The position numbers were made by a program, and so were the translations under genes. The notes under the pieces were generated by a model. That model did no database searches, had not been told where the DNA came from, and worked only from the letters and a program-made list of their open reading frames with translations. This document shows positions 45,001 through 56,045 of a stretch of DNA of 64,000 nucleotides, one piece after another (positions within the stretch are counted from its first letter, which is position 1; each line of letters begins with the position of its first letter). This DNA comes from Stromatinia cepivora. Taxonomy: Eukaryota > Ascomycota > Leotiomycetes > Helotiales > Sclerotiniaceae. Location of the stretch: contig RCTD01000019.1 of assembly GCA_014898415.1 (NCBI GenBank), positions 62,001-126,000 on the forward strand, read 5' to 3'.

Positions 45001-46312
45001 CGTACTTGTACATATCAATAACATAGGGCAAAAACAATCGCCATCCATCGTGAGGCATATCTATCGCATAATTGTATGGTGGATTTCTAGTATTAGCATC
45101 GAACGCTCCATATGATTCTAAATGCAAAGGCCCAATATATTAAGATTCACCAAAGTCATTCCAGGTAATAATCTCTACTAAATCTGGTCGAACGTACCAA
45201 ACTTCTTGCCATCTATCGAACCAGAGGTCGTCACTACGCCACATCCAGTTCTTGTCGTACCCAGGTAGGTTTGTGAAGAACCATGGAGATACAGGCATCA
45301 TATATGGTAAAGGCGTGTCAGTCTCATTGAGAAATTGTGGGTAAGATGCATCAACATGAGCGTCCATATCGTCCGGTCCGGATGGCCATGCAGCCCAAGA
45401 AAACAAACCATCAGCCTGACCCAGTTCAAGAGCAGCTTTGGCGCCCAGGGAAGACCAATCCGGCATAAAAAAGCAACCTGTGTCTGCCTTGATAGTAGTT
45501 CAATCTTTGGATGAAGCTGGGCCTTCAAAGGTTGAGACAAATGGCTTCTCGAGGTATTGGAAGTAAGCAGTACTAGAGGAGTATTGGCTTATGTAGTTAA
45601 CAACAGTGCCCAGAGGCCATGCGCTAATGCCGCCAGCGTAATCATAAGAGAAGAACAGCTTGAAACCCTGCGACTCAGCGGCGGAGAATGCATTTGCGAT
45701 GGAGTTTTGGTTCCCTTCATCACCGAATGCTACATTCAATGCGAACGCATCAATATGAGCTTCCATAGCAAGTTTAATATCAGCTTCCCATGCCGAGATA
45801 TCCCCAAAGGGAACATTACCAACCTAGTGATGTTTAGTATGCAAGTTTTGTAAGGGCGCAGTATTCAGACTTTACCATAAAGTGTGCAAAGACTGATCTG
45901 GTGTTAGATTCATCCTCGCCATTCGTCAAGACTGGCGTCAATTGAACAGGTGTGAAATTAGTCGACGAGTACGTCAAGTTCGAATTAGAAACGCGCGTAG
46001 TCGTGACGCTGGAGAAAGTTAAGCCCTTGACTGTATTGGAGTCGGCACTCACGACAGCCTGATTTGACGACAATTGAATACTATTGTATATGAAGGGAGT
46101 GTTTTTCGAGACTAGGGACGTCGTTGAGGTCGGCTTCTAGGTGGTGTTCTACTCGTACGGTAGAGATGGCTTCCATTTATACCGGTAGGTGCGAATATGC
46201 CAGACCCTGACGCACCATGCGATATCGATGATGTTAAACCGCTGCTAGCCTGGGTCGTTTTCCAATACGTGGACACGACGACAGCGAAAAGGAAGAGACG
46301 ACAGAGCTCCAT
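42098..46312 (-). pseudogene. GH71 alpha-1,3-glucanase (mutanase-like), disrupted
   Basis: Intact versions are secreted endo-alpha-1,3-glucanases acting on fungal cell-wall glucan. The signal peptide is at 46312 (MELCRLFLFAVVVSTYW). Family segments follow: FAHFMVGNVPFGDISAWEAD (spanning the 45875-45824 intron), DAFALNVAFGDEG, SYDYAGGISAWP, GCFFMPDWSSLG, DGLFSWAAWP, VEIITWNDFGES and YIGPLHLESYG. Then come Cys-rich repeats (LCEFSCGYGYCPIGACTC and similar, four copies), a Ser/Thr-rich region and a C-terminal Cys-rich domain. Breaks: TGA at 45502-45500 where the family has Trp, TAA at 45142-45140, a frame change near 42650 and one near 46130. The introns at 43824-43763 and 43293-43229 are normal. 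A GC-AG intron could repair the 42650 break but would remove conserved-looking sequence. Confidence 0.85.
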
Positions 46313-47524
46313 ACTGAATAAATGATTAGGGCAAGAACAATGCAATGAAGAGCTCTTTGATGAAGGAATACTCGTGTTACAGAGTAGGCGCCCCCGTATA
46401 TACATACTGCAGAGCGGGGGCATTATCAATACTACTTTCGCCGAAACCATTGGAATCCAACACAAGGAATGATATCCACTTGATGGAGTACGATATCACA
46501 CTGCATATGGAACATAATCATGCCGTTGTCACATTTGAAATGAGACACAACGTTGCTGTTACCACTTTTGCCTTCACTAAACCACATTTAACTTCGCAAA
46601 AACATGCGCCGTTCTTACACTACTAGCAACATGCGTAGACACTTCAATAGAGCATCTGAAGTCGGATTGCACTACTGCACAGATACCATAGATGCCACCT
46701 CGATTTGAAATTCATTTCCGAAGAAGAGCCATGGATTAGAATCAGTATCGAGTTAGAAGCTGCGCACTCGCGCGGAAGGTGCGGATGCTCACTTGAACAT
46801 GGATTCTACAGTGGAAATGAAGAATCACGGGCGTGTCTTCTGATATATCCAAATCAGGACCACAATACGAATGATTAATGGTCCTGATTATCCAACCCCC
46901 CCTCGGGAACGAAGATAGGTGCGAGTTGGAGTGTTGAAATTATCTTTCGACCGGAATATTGGCCTAACATGGTCGAATCTCCGCAAAAGTTTTTAAACCC
47001 CGCCATCACCAACTGTTGGAATTGCAAAGTACCTAAATTACCTATCACAACCCATGAAGATAGTGATCTCCAGCCCCATTGATACCCGAAATCACTAAAT
47101 GTTGGCGCCAAGTGATAAAAGGACCCGAGAGTTCGGGTAGGCGCCCTGAAGGTGGATCTTCCATAGTAGAACTTTGGTAACGGCGCCTCATGTTATCAAG
47201 TACCTTCCATTTGTGTATCTTTGCACCGTCTATCGTTGCAGAAGTAAAATGAACGGATATTAAAATGTTTTTCGCGACAAATGTTGATTGTGAAGCGGAG
47301 CTTTTCGATTTCATTTAGATGGTATACTCTCGACTGTTGTGGTGAACGTCACTTTGATTCCTACTGAGATATTTCCCTATATAATCTTGCGTCTTAAGAT
47401 ATGTTCACCATATTTTGCGCCCTAACTCTCGTATCGATCTTTTGACTCCTCACGAAAAATGTTCTTGCGACTTTTGTGAGGCAGAAAGCCATTTCTATTA
47501 TCCAGGATTCCTTTGATCCGCCAC
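46313..47524. other. Intergenic
   Basis: Divergent spacer between the GH71 pseudogene and the secreted protein at 47525. Minus-strand frames at 46875-47314 are moderately protein-like (ATG at 47314) but match nothing that I recognise and have no supporting splice structure. Confidence 0.35.
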
Positions 47525-48618
47525 ATGCTTGTCATTTCCTTCCTTTTACTTGTGTTTCATTATCAACATGGCTTAATTACAAGCACCGACAGCTCCGCGA
47601 CAAAATACGAATCTATTCTTTCAGACTACAGTATCCAAAATACCAATTCTGTTGATCATCTGCACGTATTCGAGTATGATGGCTCAAGATCATCCCTTCT
47701 CACCTCTAGAGATCCTAGCGATATAGCCGAATATACTGCCAGGATTACTAAAGGGCACAGTCTTTTGTGTGCCTTGAAATCTCTAACCATCAATCCAGCA
47801 ATGGAAAGTCGTTGGACCACGGTAGATCAGTTGGAGAAAGTGGGATATGAGGAATACCTCATCGACTCACAGCCCCATTATAAAAATTCTAAGAACATGA
47901 ACCAGTTCTTAGCAGGAGCTGACACCCCAATAAGTGCCGGGAATATCGAGTTCTGGGGTTATGCCCACCACAGAGTGGTACCCTGATGGGTCTAAAGATT
48001 CCGTAGATGTAAGCCCACTATAAATGCTTTGATCTGAGTACAAACTGATTTTTCTAGTGGGCCGGAGCCAATTTCCAAAATCAACTCGATTGGGTGGACG
48101 GTGTAATCATCGCGGACACCAATATCAGCCCTTCCTACGCTGACCCTGAAGCAAATGTATATCCGCCTATAACACAATGGTCAGACGTGGTGTTTATCTC
48201 ATGGATAACGCATGCCCCGACTGCTGCTGCTATTCAAGGATTAAAGAGAGTGGTACGTGCTGCAGTGGCAAATGACGATACGAAGGCTCAGATTCAGAGA
48301 GCTTTCGTGGCCTCAGGATCAGCGACGGTTCCTGTTTGGCCCGGACACAGGTTTGAGACAAACCCTTTCACGTTTATCGGTCCCAGTACTGGTTTGATGG
48401 CAACACCTTTTATGGCTATGCTTGGTTCAAAGAATGGAGCAGGTGTAGCGTACCTCCTAGCAACACACCGAGCTACCCTTGGCTTGAAATGTATCAACGC
48501 AATTAGAGTATGGGCGGAAACAGAATGGTCCACCAGCGGTGCGGTCACAGAGGAAAATTTGTTGAATTTCGTACCTTCAATGGCATTCGAGATCGTAGAC
48601 ACACCAACAGGACCTTGA
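47525..48618 (+). CDS. Uncharacterised secreted protein, possible frame break
   Basis: The ATG at 47525 opens a signal peptide (MLVISFLLLVFHYQHG). The N-terminal part runs in one frame to about 47930. The next convincing sequence, WYPDGSKDSVD ending at a GTAAGC donor (48009), is one frame over. After the intron the frame resumes at 48058 with WAGANFQNQLDWVDGVIIAD and continues to 48618 through AFVASGSATVPVWPGHRFE and NPFTFIGPSTGLMATPF. So either a very short (about 40-nt) intron lies near 47930-47970 or a single-base shift has broken the gene. The fold is not recognised; length would be about 330 residues. It neighbours other damaged secreted-protein genes. Confidence 0.5.
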
Positions 48619-48937
48619 ACGTAAAATTGCCGGTACACTAAGTCGTGGTTGATGGCAGGGGCGGATTTGCGTCCCCCGGCGCGAGACGACGAGATTCAAT
48701 TATTTATGTACAGAAGCAATGTTATAATGACAACAGACCTTCAGTTTGCTCTCAAAGTTTAGAACATTCATGTAATGATAAGATAAAGTCAATGAATTGA
48801 GATATGTTGGTAGTTTAAGGTACTCGCATTTGGCATGATTAGGTTGGGACCCCATGATTTACATAGTCGTGGCTTGCGTGCGTTAATAACTTATAAGTGT
48901 TTTGAGCGTATAGCCTGGTCTTCTTCCATCTGCATCT

Positions 48938-50792
48938 TCATTCCTGAGGTAAAAGACTCAAGTATTTGAAAGTAATTTCTCTTGCATTAAAGAAAACCTC
49001 GGGTTTTCCAGCTTCATTTGCTAGTCCAAAAGCAAACATCCTCTTTCGGTCCCAGATAGCGAAGCCTAATCGACGGAAATAGTTGAATGGTATATTTTGA
49101 CGAGGGGATAACTTAGGATTTCGAAAGCATACCATAGGAACAAAAAGACCAGGAATTCCATATGCATCATCGAGACGGTGAGCACCTTCTCTCCAAATAT
49201 CCGACTTCAAATCTTCAAACTTTTGTTCTTCCGGAAAAGATATAATAGACGAAGTGCGGAGTAGCAGTGGAAATTGTTGAAACGGGACAGTCTGCTGCGC
49301 CGGCTGAATAAAAATTTCGTCCGATGCTTCCCTTAAGGAAAGTGCTGCGGTCAAAATCGCATTTTTAACGCCGTCGTACAATGTCGTCCCATAAAACTCC
49401 TCGGTATCCATACTTCGAAGTCTATCCAGATCTGAATTCGTCCAACGAAGTTTCTCGGAATTATTTTTCAGATCGTAAAACATCTGTATATACCAAAATG
49501 CTTGAGTTATTCTTTTCTCCTCTATCCAAGATGCCGGACTAACATCCCGAACAGAGTATTTGCGACATTCTGATCGCCCTACATCAATCGGGCAATAGTG
49601 AAAATGTCTCAGGTGAGTAGGCTCAGAAAATTCAAGGCTTTTGAGTCTATCAAGGAAATGCTTGTGATATAAGTAGGCTGCGCAACGGGTACCCGCGGGG
49701 CGGATAATGACTCTGGCGGATTATCCGCTGGGTATCCGTTTACGGGTCGGATTATTTGTATATACCAACGGGTTACCCGCGGATTATTTGCGGATTATTT
49801 GTGGATTCGCGGGTAGATGAATAATTTGCGGGTAGGCGGATAATTTGTGGGTTATTTGCAAATTATTCATAGATTATTTGCAAATAATTTGCGGATTATC
49901 TGTTTATCTATAAATAAATAAATTATCTATAAATTATTTGTGGATTATTTATAGATTTATAAATTATTTATATTTTATATATATTTATTATATAAGATTA
50001 ATATAAAGATTAATATAAAAATTATTTATATAAATAATTCGTAAATAATCCGCAAATAATTTGCGGATAATTTGCAAATAATCTGTAAATTATTTATTTA
50101 TTCGCAAATAATCTGTTAATCTATAAATAGGTGAATAATTTGTAAATAAACGGATAATCTGTAGATATCTGTTTGCGGATCGGATTATTTTAAAATCTCA
50201 ATGGATAATTTGTGAAGTGGGTAGATCATTCAAGGGGTAACCCGCGAAGCGGATTATCCGCAGGTACCCGCTGGTTGCAGGTAATTTATGTGCAGCTTAG
50301 ACATAAGCCCATCAACCGATTGATTTTGTAAGCTGTTCGTAGAATTGTGTGTATCACCATTGGCGAAACTCCATTGGGAAGCAATCCATAGCTATTTTCA
50401 GCGATTCTCTGACTGTCGGGCAAGGATAAACCTCCTAACGAAGGGTTTTCGATCAACACCCTGCTGAGTTGAATCCAGTTCCCAACATGACGTTTTTAGA
50501 ATTCATGTAGTGACGTTGATGGATGCATACCCGACTTCAGAAGCGCGATAGGGCCAATAAGAACACAAATCTGCTTCGGTTCGCTTGCACGTAAGACCGT
50601 CTCGACAATTTCCTTGCCATAGTCATCGATGAGTAAATGAACAGCACGCGAAACTCTACTCAAACTCCAAAGTGTAGCCAAGTCCGAATTTAGCTTGACC
50701 ATAGGTAACAAAAGATCTCTTGGGAGTTGTTCGAATGGATTTTCGGCGAAATTTGCCTTTCCATGAGGATGAAATTCGGAATTCGAAGTCAT
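48938..50792 (-). pseudogene. F-box-like gene split by a foldback element
   Basis: The 5' part (ATG at 50792) has an F-box-like start (NPFEQLPRDLLLPMV, LWSLSRVSRAVHLL). It reaches an in-frame TAA after SLHEF, then continues in the same frame (KRHVGNWIQLSRVLIENP to GLCLSC) up to the inserted element at about 50278. On the other side the coding sense resumes with AYLYHKHFLDRLKSLEFSEP, then THLRHF and PASWIEEKRITQAFWYIQ. The last is the helix typical of the long fungal F-box proteins annotated only as F-box domain. It runs to the stop at 48938. Insertion plus nonsense codon make a full product impossible. Confidence 0.7.
49682..50278. mobile_element. About 597-bp foldback (MITE-like) element
   Basis: The ends carry related inverted sequences: GCAACGGGTACCCGCGGGGCGG on the left (49682) and, reverse-complemented from the right, GCAACCAGCGGGTACC followed by TGCGGATAATCCGC. 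The interior is repeats of GGATTATTTGCGGATAATTT and complements, so much of it can pair with itself. GGGTACCCGC ends resemble hAT-type MITEs, but an 8-bp target duplication could not be fixed by eye. No coding capacity. Confidence 0.75.
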
Positions 50793-51190
50793 GATGATGT
50801 TATCATGCTATCATGTTATCGCGGATGAATTGTTGTTTGTTTTTCGAGAGTTCTCAGGTAATTACGGATCACGGATGATAGCAGTGAGTTTATCCGAATC
50901 AATGATGATCTGGTAGGAGCTGACATAAGCTCCATTGACGTCAAATTCAGGTTAACCCACCTCATCGCTGCATGAATGGGCAAATCTATGATATGAAGAC
51001 AAAACAGATCGCGATGAACGGCGATGAGTGAGCTGACGATAGTCCATATGCTTCAAATCTTCCACACCCGCCTTTGTCTCTATGACTCGATCACTTAATC
51101 ACTCTCGCTCGCCATTCGAGTTCGTGCATTTCCAACTGGTATTATTAGGTTTTCGATTCTCACTAGCAAAGCTTGAAAAGAATTGCAGGT

Positions 51191-51510
51191 ATGTCTCCCG
51201 AGGTTGCTTTACCAGAGAAGCACGATAAGTTAGATATGCTCGATCGTAAAGCCCAAGCGTTCTTCGACCGGATAAAGAAAAGCAAACACTTCATTGTTTT
51301 TTACTGGAGCATGGTTCTCTACTTGTACCGGTAGGTTCAATAAAAGTAAGATACTGCATATTATCATCTTTTCAAAGATATTCTCGATTTCCCTGACCCG
51401 GAAGGTGCTTGGACGCTCCCAAAACAAGGAAGAAGACGCACTGGAAAAGTTACCACAACTCCGCAAGCTATACCGACAGTTAGAATCGAGGATTTTTGAA
51501 ACATCTTGTT
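51191..51510 (+). CDS. Possible small gene, structure unresolved
   Basis: From ATG 51191 a protein-like frame (MSPEVALPEKHDKLDMLDRK, then AQAFFDRIKKSKHF) reaches TAG after 47 codons. Downstream, after a CAAAG acceptor near 51376, another frame reads DFPDPEGAWTLPKQGRRR and TPQAIPTVRIEDF before a stop at about 51500. One phase-compatible junction uses the GTAAAG donor at 51242, which would drop part of the first frame. The two parts look real, the junction does not. Either a small two-exon gene or a frame-broken one. Confidence 0.35.
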
Positions 51511-52249
51511 AGTCGGAACTGTAATGGATTGCATAGGAGAAGTGGAATGTTATCTGTAGGTCCACGCCTGTAATCGGATGTGCTGAGGTGAGCTCAAGGA
51601 TGAAATGGAACTGGAGATTGAAATGAAGTTCACGGAAATTATGAAGAACCGAATTTGGAGCTTGTACATGTGTACGACGGGAGAGCAAATATGAAAAAAT
51701 GGGTATTGTCTCAATATTTAATTCTTACGAGAAGGCATAGAAGGTACAAAGAGAAAGTGATTTGGGAAAGATGGGATGAGGAAATACTAATTGATCTAAC
51801 GGAGGATTAAGTGAAGAAAGGAGGGCCTCTTACATTCTGTTTTTCTGAAAAGAAAAGAATTGGATGTCGCGTATGAGAAAAGGGGCACAAGTACATGAGC
51901 TAATTCGTTGATTATTAATCAATAGACTATTGCTCTTGGCGCCCTATTCAATTCAAAGCGACCTGCATCTAACATCGGTATAGCCCATTTCCACCCGCGT
52001 TCCGCAATTGCACAATATATATTTGTTAACTATGGCAGCAGTATAGTAAATGAGTGTCACCAAAAAGTGTTGAGAATTCATTAACTCATCAGTCTCCTCT
52101 ACCAACACAAAATCGAAGAAAAAATTAAAAATAGAATAAAAATAGGCGAGAGCGGGAAATATAAGATTACCACATCAATTGACCTTTCAACCAAAATAAA
52201 GCCTCAAATTCCACCACTCAAACCCATAGAAAATTCATAAGATCATTCA

Positions 52250-54372
52250 TCACAAACCAAGCGCTACAAAAACCACACCCGCCATCATTCCCGCAGTCCA
52301 ATACAATGAGCCCATATCCCCAGCCAATGCCAAAGGCGCGGAAAGTTGCACCCCAGCATTAGCCGATTTCTTCGAATCACCCGACGAACTTCCCGCCGTA
52401 CCCGTAGCCGTCGGACTAACAAACGCCCTCAACTTACCATCAAAACTTAAACACGCAGTCGGCAGCAGCATTGCCGTTCCAGCAAGCGTAGCTGTCGTCC
52501 CTCCATTTTCCTCGGAATTGATTTCTGGGATTGCTAATTGAGCGCTGGCTTCGAGACCGAGTGCTATTTCGGCTTTGGGGACGATGTTTGTGAGGGAGGA
52601 GAAAATATCTATGGAGTCGAGGTTTTGAGAGGGGGAGAGAAAGGCGTTCTGTGCGGGATTGCAGTTTTTGTCTACGGATGAGAGTTGAGTGATGGATACT
52701 GAGAGGGCGGGGAGATCGAGAAAGGCTCCTGCGGCTATACTGCCTCTTCCTGAGAGGATGTTTACGCCGAGGAGGATTTCGGAGTGAAGGGCGAGAGTTA
52801 GGGCTATAGAGGGATCGGTTGCTGTTAGGGGGAGCGCGGTGACGGATGTGTTGTTGAAACCGTGAGAGGTGGAGTCGCTGAGGTTTCCGATGTTGAGTCG
52901 AATAGAGGAGTCGTCTGGGACGGTGACTTCAAAACCGTAGGTGAAGTCTAGAGTTGTGGAGACGCTGATGGCGCCGCGGATGGTGGGAACCCATATTGGA
53001 CCTATTGCGGCGATTTCGGGAATCTAGAAATATGTTAGAATGCTCGTTCTGCATTGGTCTCATTAAAGAGGCCGTTGAGGAAATGTGGGGGGAGTGCATT
53101 TGCATACCTGAAACCCCGGTAGTGTTAAAGTAACAAGACTCATATTGAAAGATTCGGTAAAAGTTCCAGCAATCGCAGCGTCAGTCTCGATATGAGCGCC
53201 TAATCCATTGACTACCGCGTCAAAGTAACCGTGTTCAAGGAAGTTTACTGCTTTCTGGGTGTCAAGTGAGGAGTTACTAATGGTGAAAACGCCTTGGGTT
53301 AATTCAATTGAGCCTTCGATGGAACAGTTGGCACATTTGATTGATAAAGTTTCATTTGCTCCGGCAGTTCTGTCAATAGTCAATAGCCAGAGTGATTCTG
53401 CGGTTTGGGGATGAAGTTGGTACATGCGCAACAGAGAAAGTGCCGAGATTAAAATCTGCAGGTACAGAATGGCCAATATCATAGACTGATGTATCTGCAG
53501 GTTGTTGCTGAGGGAGGTGATTGAAAAGAGACAGTTTCAGATGGTGTCACTGAGACTATTGTGGTTGTCCGTTTGCGCAAATCACCGTGTACGCGGAAGG
53601 AACTACTCTCGTATAGACCCATGCCAAATTTGACTTCCATTGTATCATACGTATCGCTCCATTCAAGGCGTTTAACAGATAAGACCGCAGAATTGGATTT
53701 GGAAACATAATCAACATTCGACACTCTATTGCACTTATCAGTAAGAGTAAAAGCATCTTCATGATGGTTCCTTACAGATATGGAGCTCGAGCACCCTCGC
53801 CGTTACATCCAGCATGTGAAGAAATAACGAAGACCTCTGATAGGTCTTTCCATTCCATCTCTGCCTCAGTCAATAAATTTGAAGAAGGAAAGTCAATGAT
53901 AATGGTGGACTCTGAACACATGATATTCTTGACATGGAGCTCAATGTCTTCTAAAGTAACTGCAGGTAACCTATATTTCATCGATGTAGTTGCAAACCTC
54001 GAATGTGCTCCTCGAAGTATGGAATCATCTATGCTTTGTTACCAACTACTTACTTCATGGTGGGGGGGGTGATAACTATTGCTCTGGCGTCTGGGGGTCC
54101 GGTGCGTATTGAGGGGCCCCATTGACTGAACCAAGAAGCAAGATTGGAAGGACAAAACTCATGATCAGCGTGGTGATGGGGGCACTCAAGATTTAGTTTA
54201 AAATTGGGCAAGCCTCGTTTCTGCTCCGCAGAACGCACAGTAATAGCTCCCAAGCTGGTTGTTTGTCTGGAAGAGAAATCTCGCTGGGCAATAGTAGCAT
54301 CACTGCTAATGAGGCTGCGACGGCTTCAACACAGGCCAGTAACGAAAGTAGATTCCAATAGCGAGACAACAT
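52250..54372 (-). pseudogene. GPI-anchored surface protein with DUF7029/DUF7223-like domains, disrupted
   Basis: Signal peptide at 54372 (MLSRYWNLLSLLACVEAVAA). DUF7029-like segment: LEDIELHVKNIMCSESTIII, WKDLSEVFVISSHAGCN, then VKRLEWSDTYDTMEVKFGMG. DUF7223-like segment: ANETLSIKCANCSIEGSIEL, FNMSLVTLTLPGFQ joined by an intron to IPEIAAIGPIWVPTIRG. The end has LLPTACLSFDGKLRAF, a Ser/Gly stretch and a hydrophobic tail (MMAGVVFVALGL) fitting a GPI signal. Phase-consistent introns occur near 54050, 53770, 53560 and 53020. Two breaks remain: a frame change just after the signal peptide, and a 7-bp tandem duplication at 53372-53385 (TATTGAC twice on the coding strand) that shifts the frame. Probably a cell-wall protein that has lost function. 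Confidence 0.7.
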
Positions 54373-56045
54373 TTTTATGAAATAGTTATCGAAAAATCTC
54401 GCAACGAATCAAAATTATACTCGAACTAATTGATCCAAGAAACCGAGAAAGAAAAAGGAAACAGGCCACTCGACCTCATACCATTCCAATCTATATATGA
54501 GACTCTCCATTTCGACCCCAATAATCTGCTGCAAAAAAGTTCGTGCCGCATCCTCCATGAACAAGGCTGAGAGCCTCAAAGTGCAGCTCGTACTATTGTG
54601 GTACGTAGGATCAAACGGGTAGACAACATCAACGGCTGCGCCCTTTCCGTGTCGTTTCGAAAGGCCTCAATAGGCAATTTAGGAAAACAGAGCCTCGAGG
54701 GAAGAGGGCAGGCTATGGTAGAGTGAAGGGCAGAAATCCGGGGTATTGGTAAGGTCCTGTAAATTGGGGGTTGAAAGTGCAGATTCTAAGGTGCTTTAAG
54801 AGATTTGGAAGATTTGAGATTTTTCCTCGGAGAAGATATAAGATATAAGATTTTCAAATTCCCTTCAATACTCAATTCGATAAGCAAGCTCATTTGAGCC
54901 ATGATTATTTCAATGTTCCATTTCTTCAAGAAAGCCCATGCAAATATTAAATAAATATCACTCACGATCCACAACATCAAAACAAAAATGAGCTCAATCT
55001 CCCCATAAAAGCTCCTGATGACAAAACAAAGCCCCCCTCGTGTTTTGTCCGAGAACATCGCTCACTATAGTAATACAAAATGTTTGTGTTTCGACCCACG
55101 TACGGCGTAGCATTTGAAGGGTGGTATTTTTGATTTCTTTCGGTAAGACTACCGCGATAAAAGACAGATATAGGTGAAGGATTTATATCCCAGACGAACT
55201 ACATTCACGATAAACCCCTAAATATAGAGAGAGTATTTGTACACTGAAAGGTGGGATGGAGAATGCGGATGCAAAAATTATCTATGTTTCGAAATGCTCA
55301 CCGCTTCATGAATTCTACCCGCCACCTACCTATCCTTATAATTCATTATAGAAATCTCCTATTCCAAACTCACATTCGCAAAAAAAGTATCATAACCCTG
55401 TACTAAAACAAAGAGAAGTTATATCACTAATGTATACTAAAAGCGAATCTCTTTTGTATTTTATTTAATAAACTATATCCGGCCTTAATCGTTAGCGGAG
55501 AACGTGTATTTTATTTTAGGATTTTGTTATTTTTAAATTTCCCGCAACGCCAAAATCGGATCAATTGACTTGAATGCAAATTCTATAATTCAATTATTCG
55601 AATCATTCTTAATATTCTTTATACTCTTATAGATTTCAGATATTATTTATCTAATCTGAAGATAGTGATACTCTTGTAGGGGTCGGCGAAACAAATGAAA
55701 AGTTCTATAAAGTTATATTACTCGCCAACAATTACATCAACACGTATAGTTAAAGCAAAAGTTGAAAAAAAAACAAGAATTATCATTTCTGTTTACCACT
55801 AATATATCTATCTATCCATCGTTCATTCTTCAATTCGTGCATTGGGGGTATGTTCATCATGTCATAACTTATAAAAACCATTTATCTCCTTCCCTTTATA
55901 TCCCTCTCACAACCATCGTTCTATCCATCCAGATATTCGTTCGGATCAACTATATAGTATCGTATCCATATCGACACCATCGCATTCATCAATCAGAAAT
56001 CCAGCCCACCCAAACCATTACTAAAGAAACTCCCTAAATAGGTTA
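54373..56045. other. Long AT-leaning intergenic region
   Basis: No supported gene on either strand. Frames at 54.8-55.1 and 55.8-56.0 kb are low-complexity or lack good starts. The rightmost part is the 3' flank of KAP123. Confidence 0.4.
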
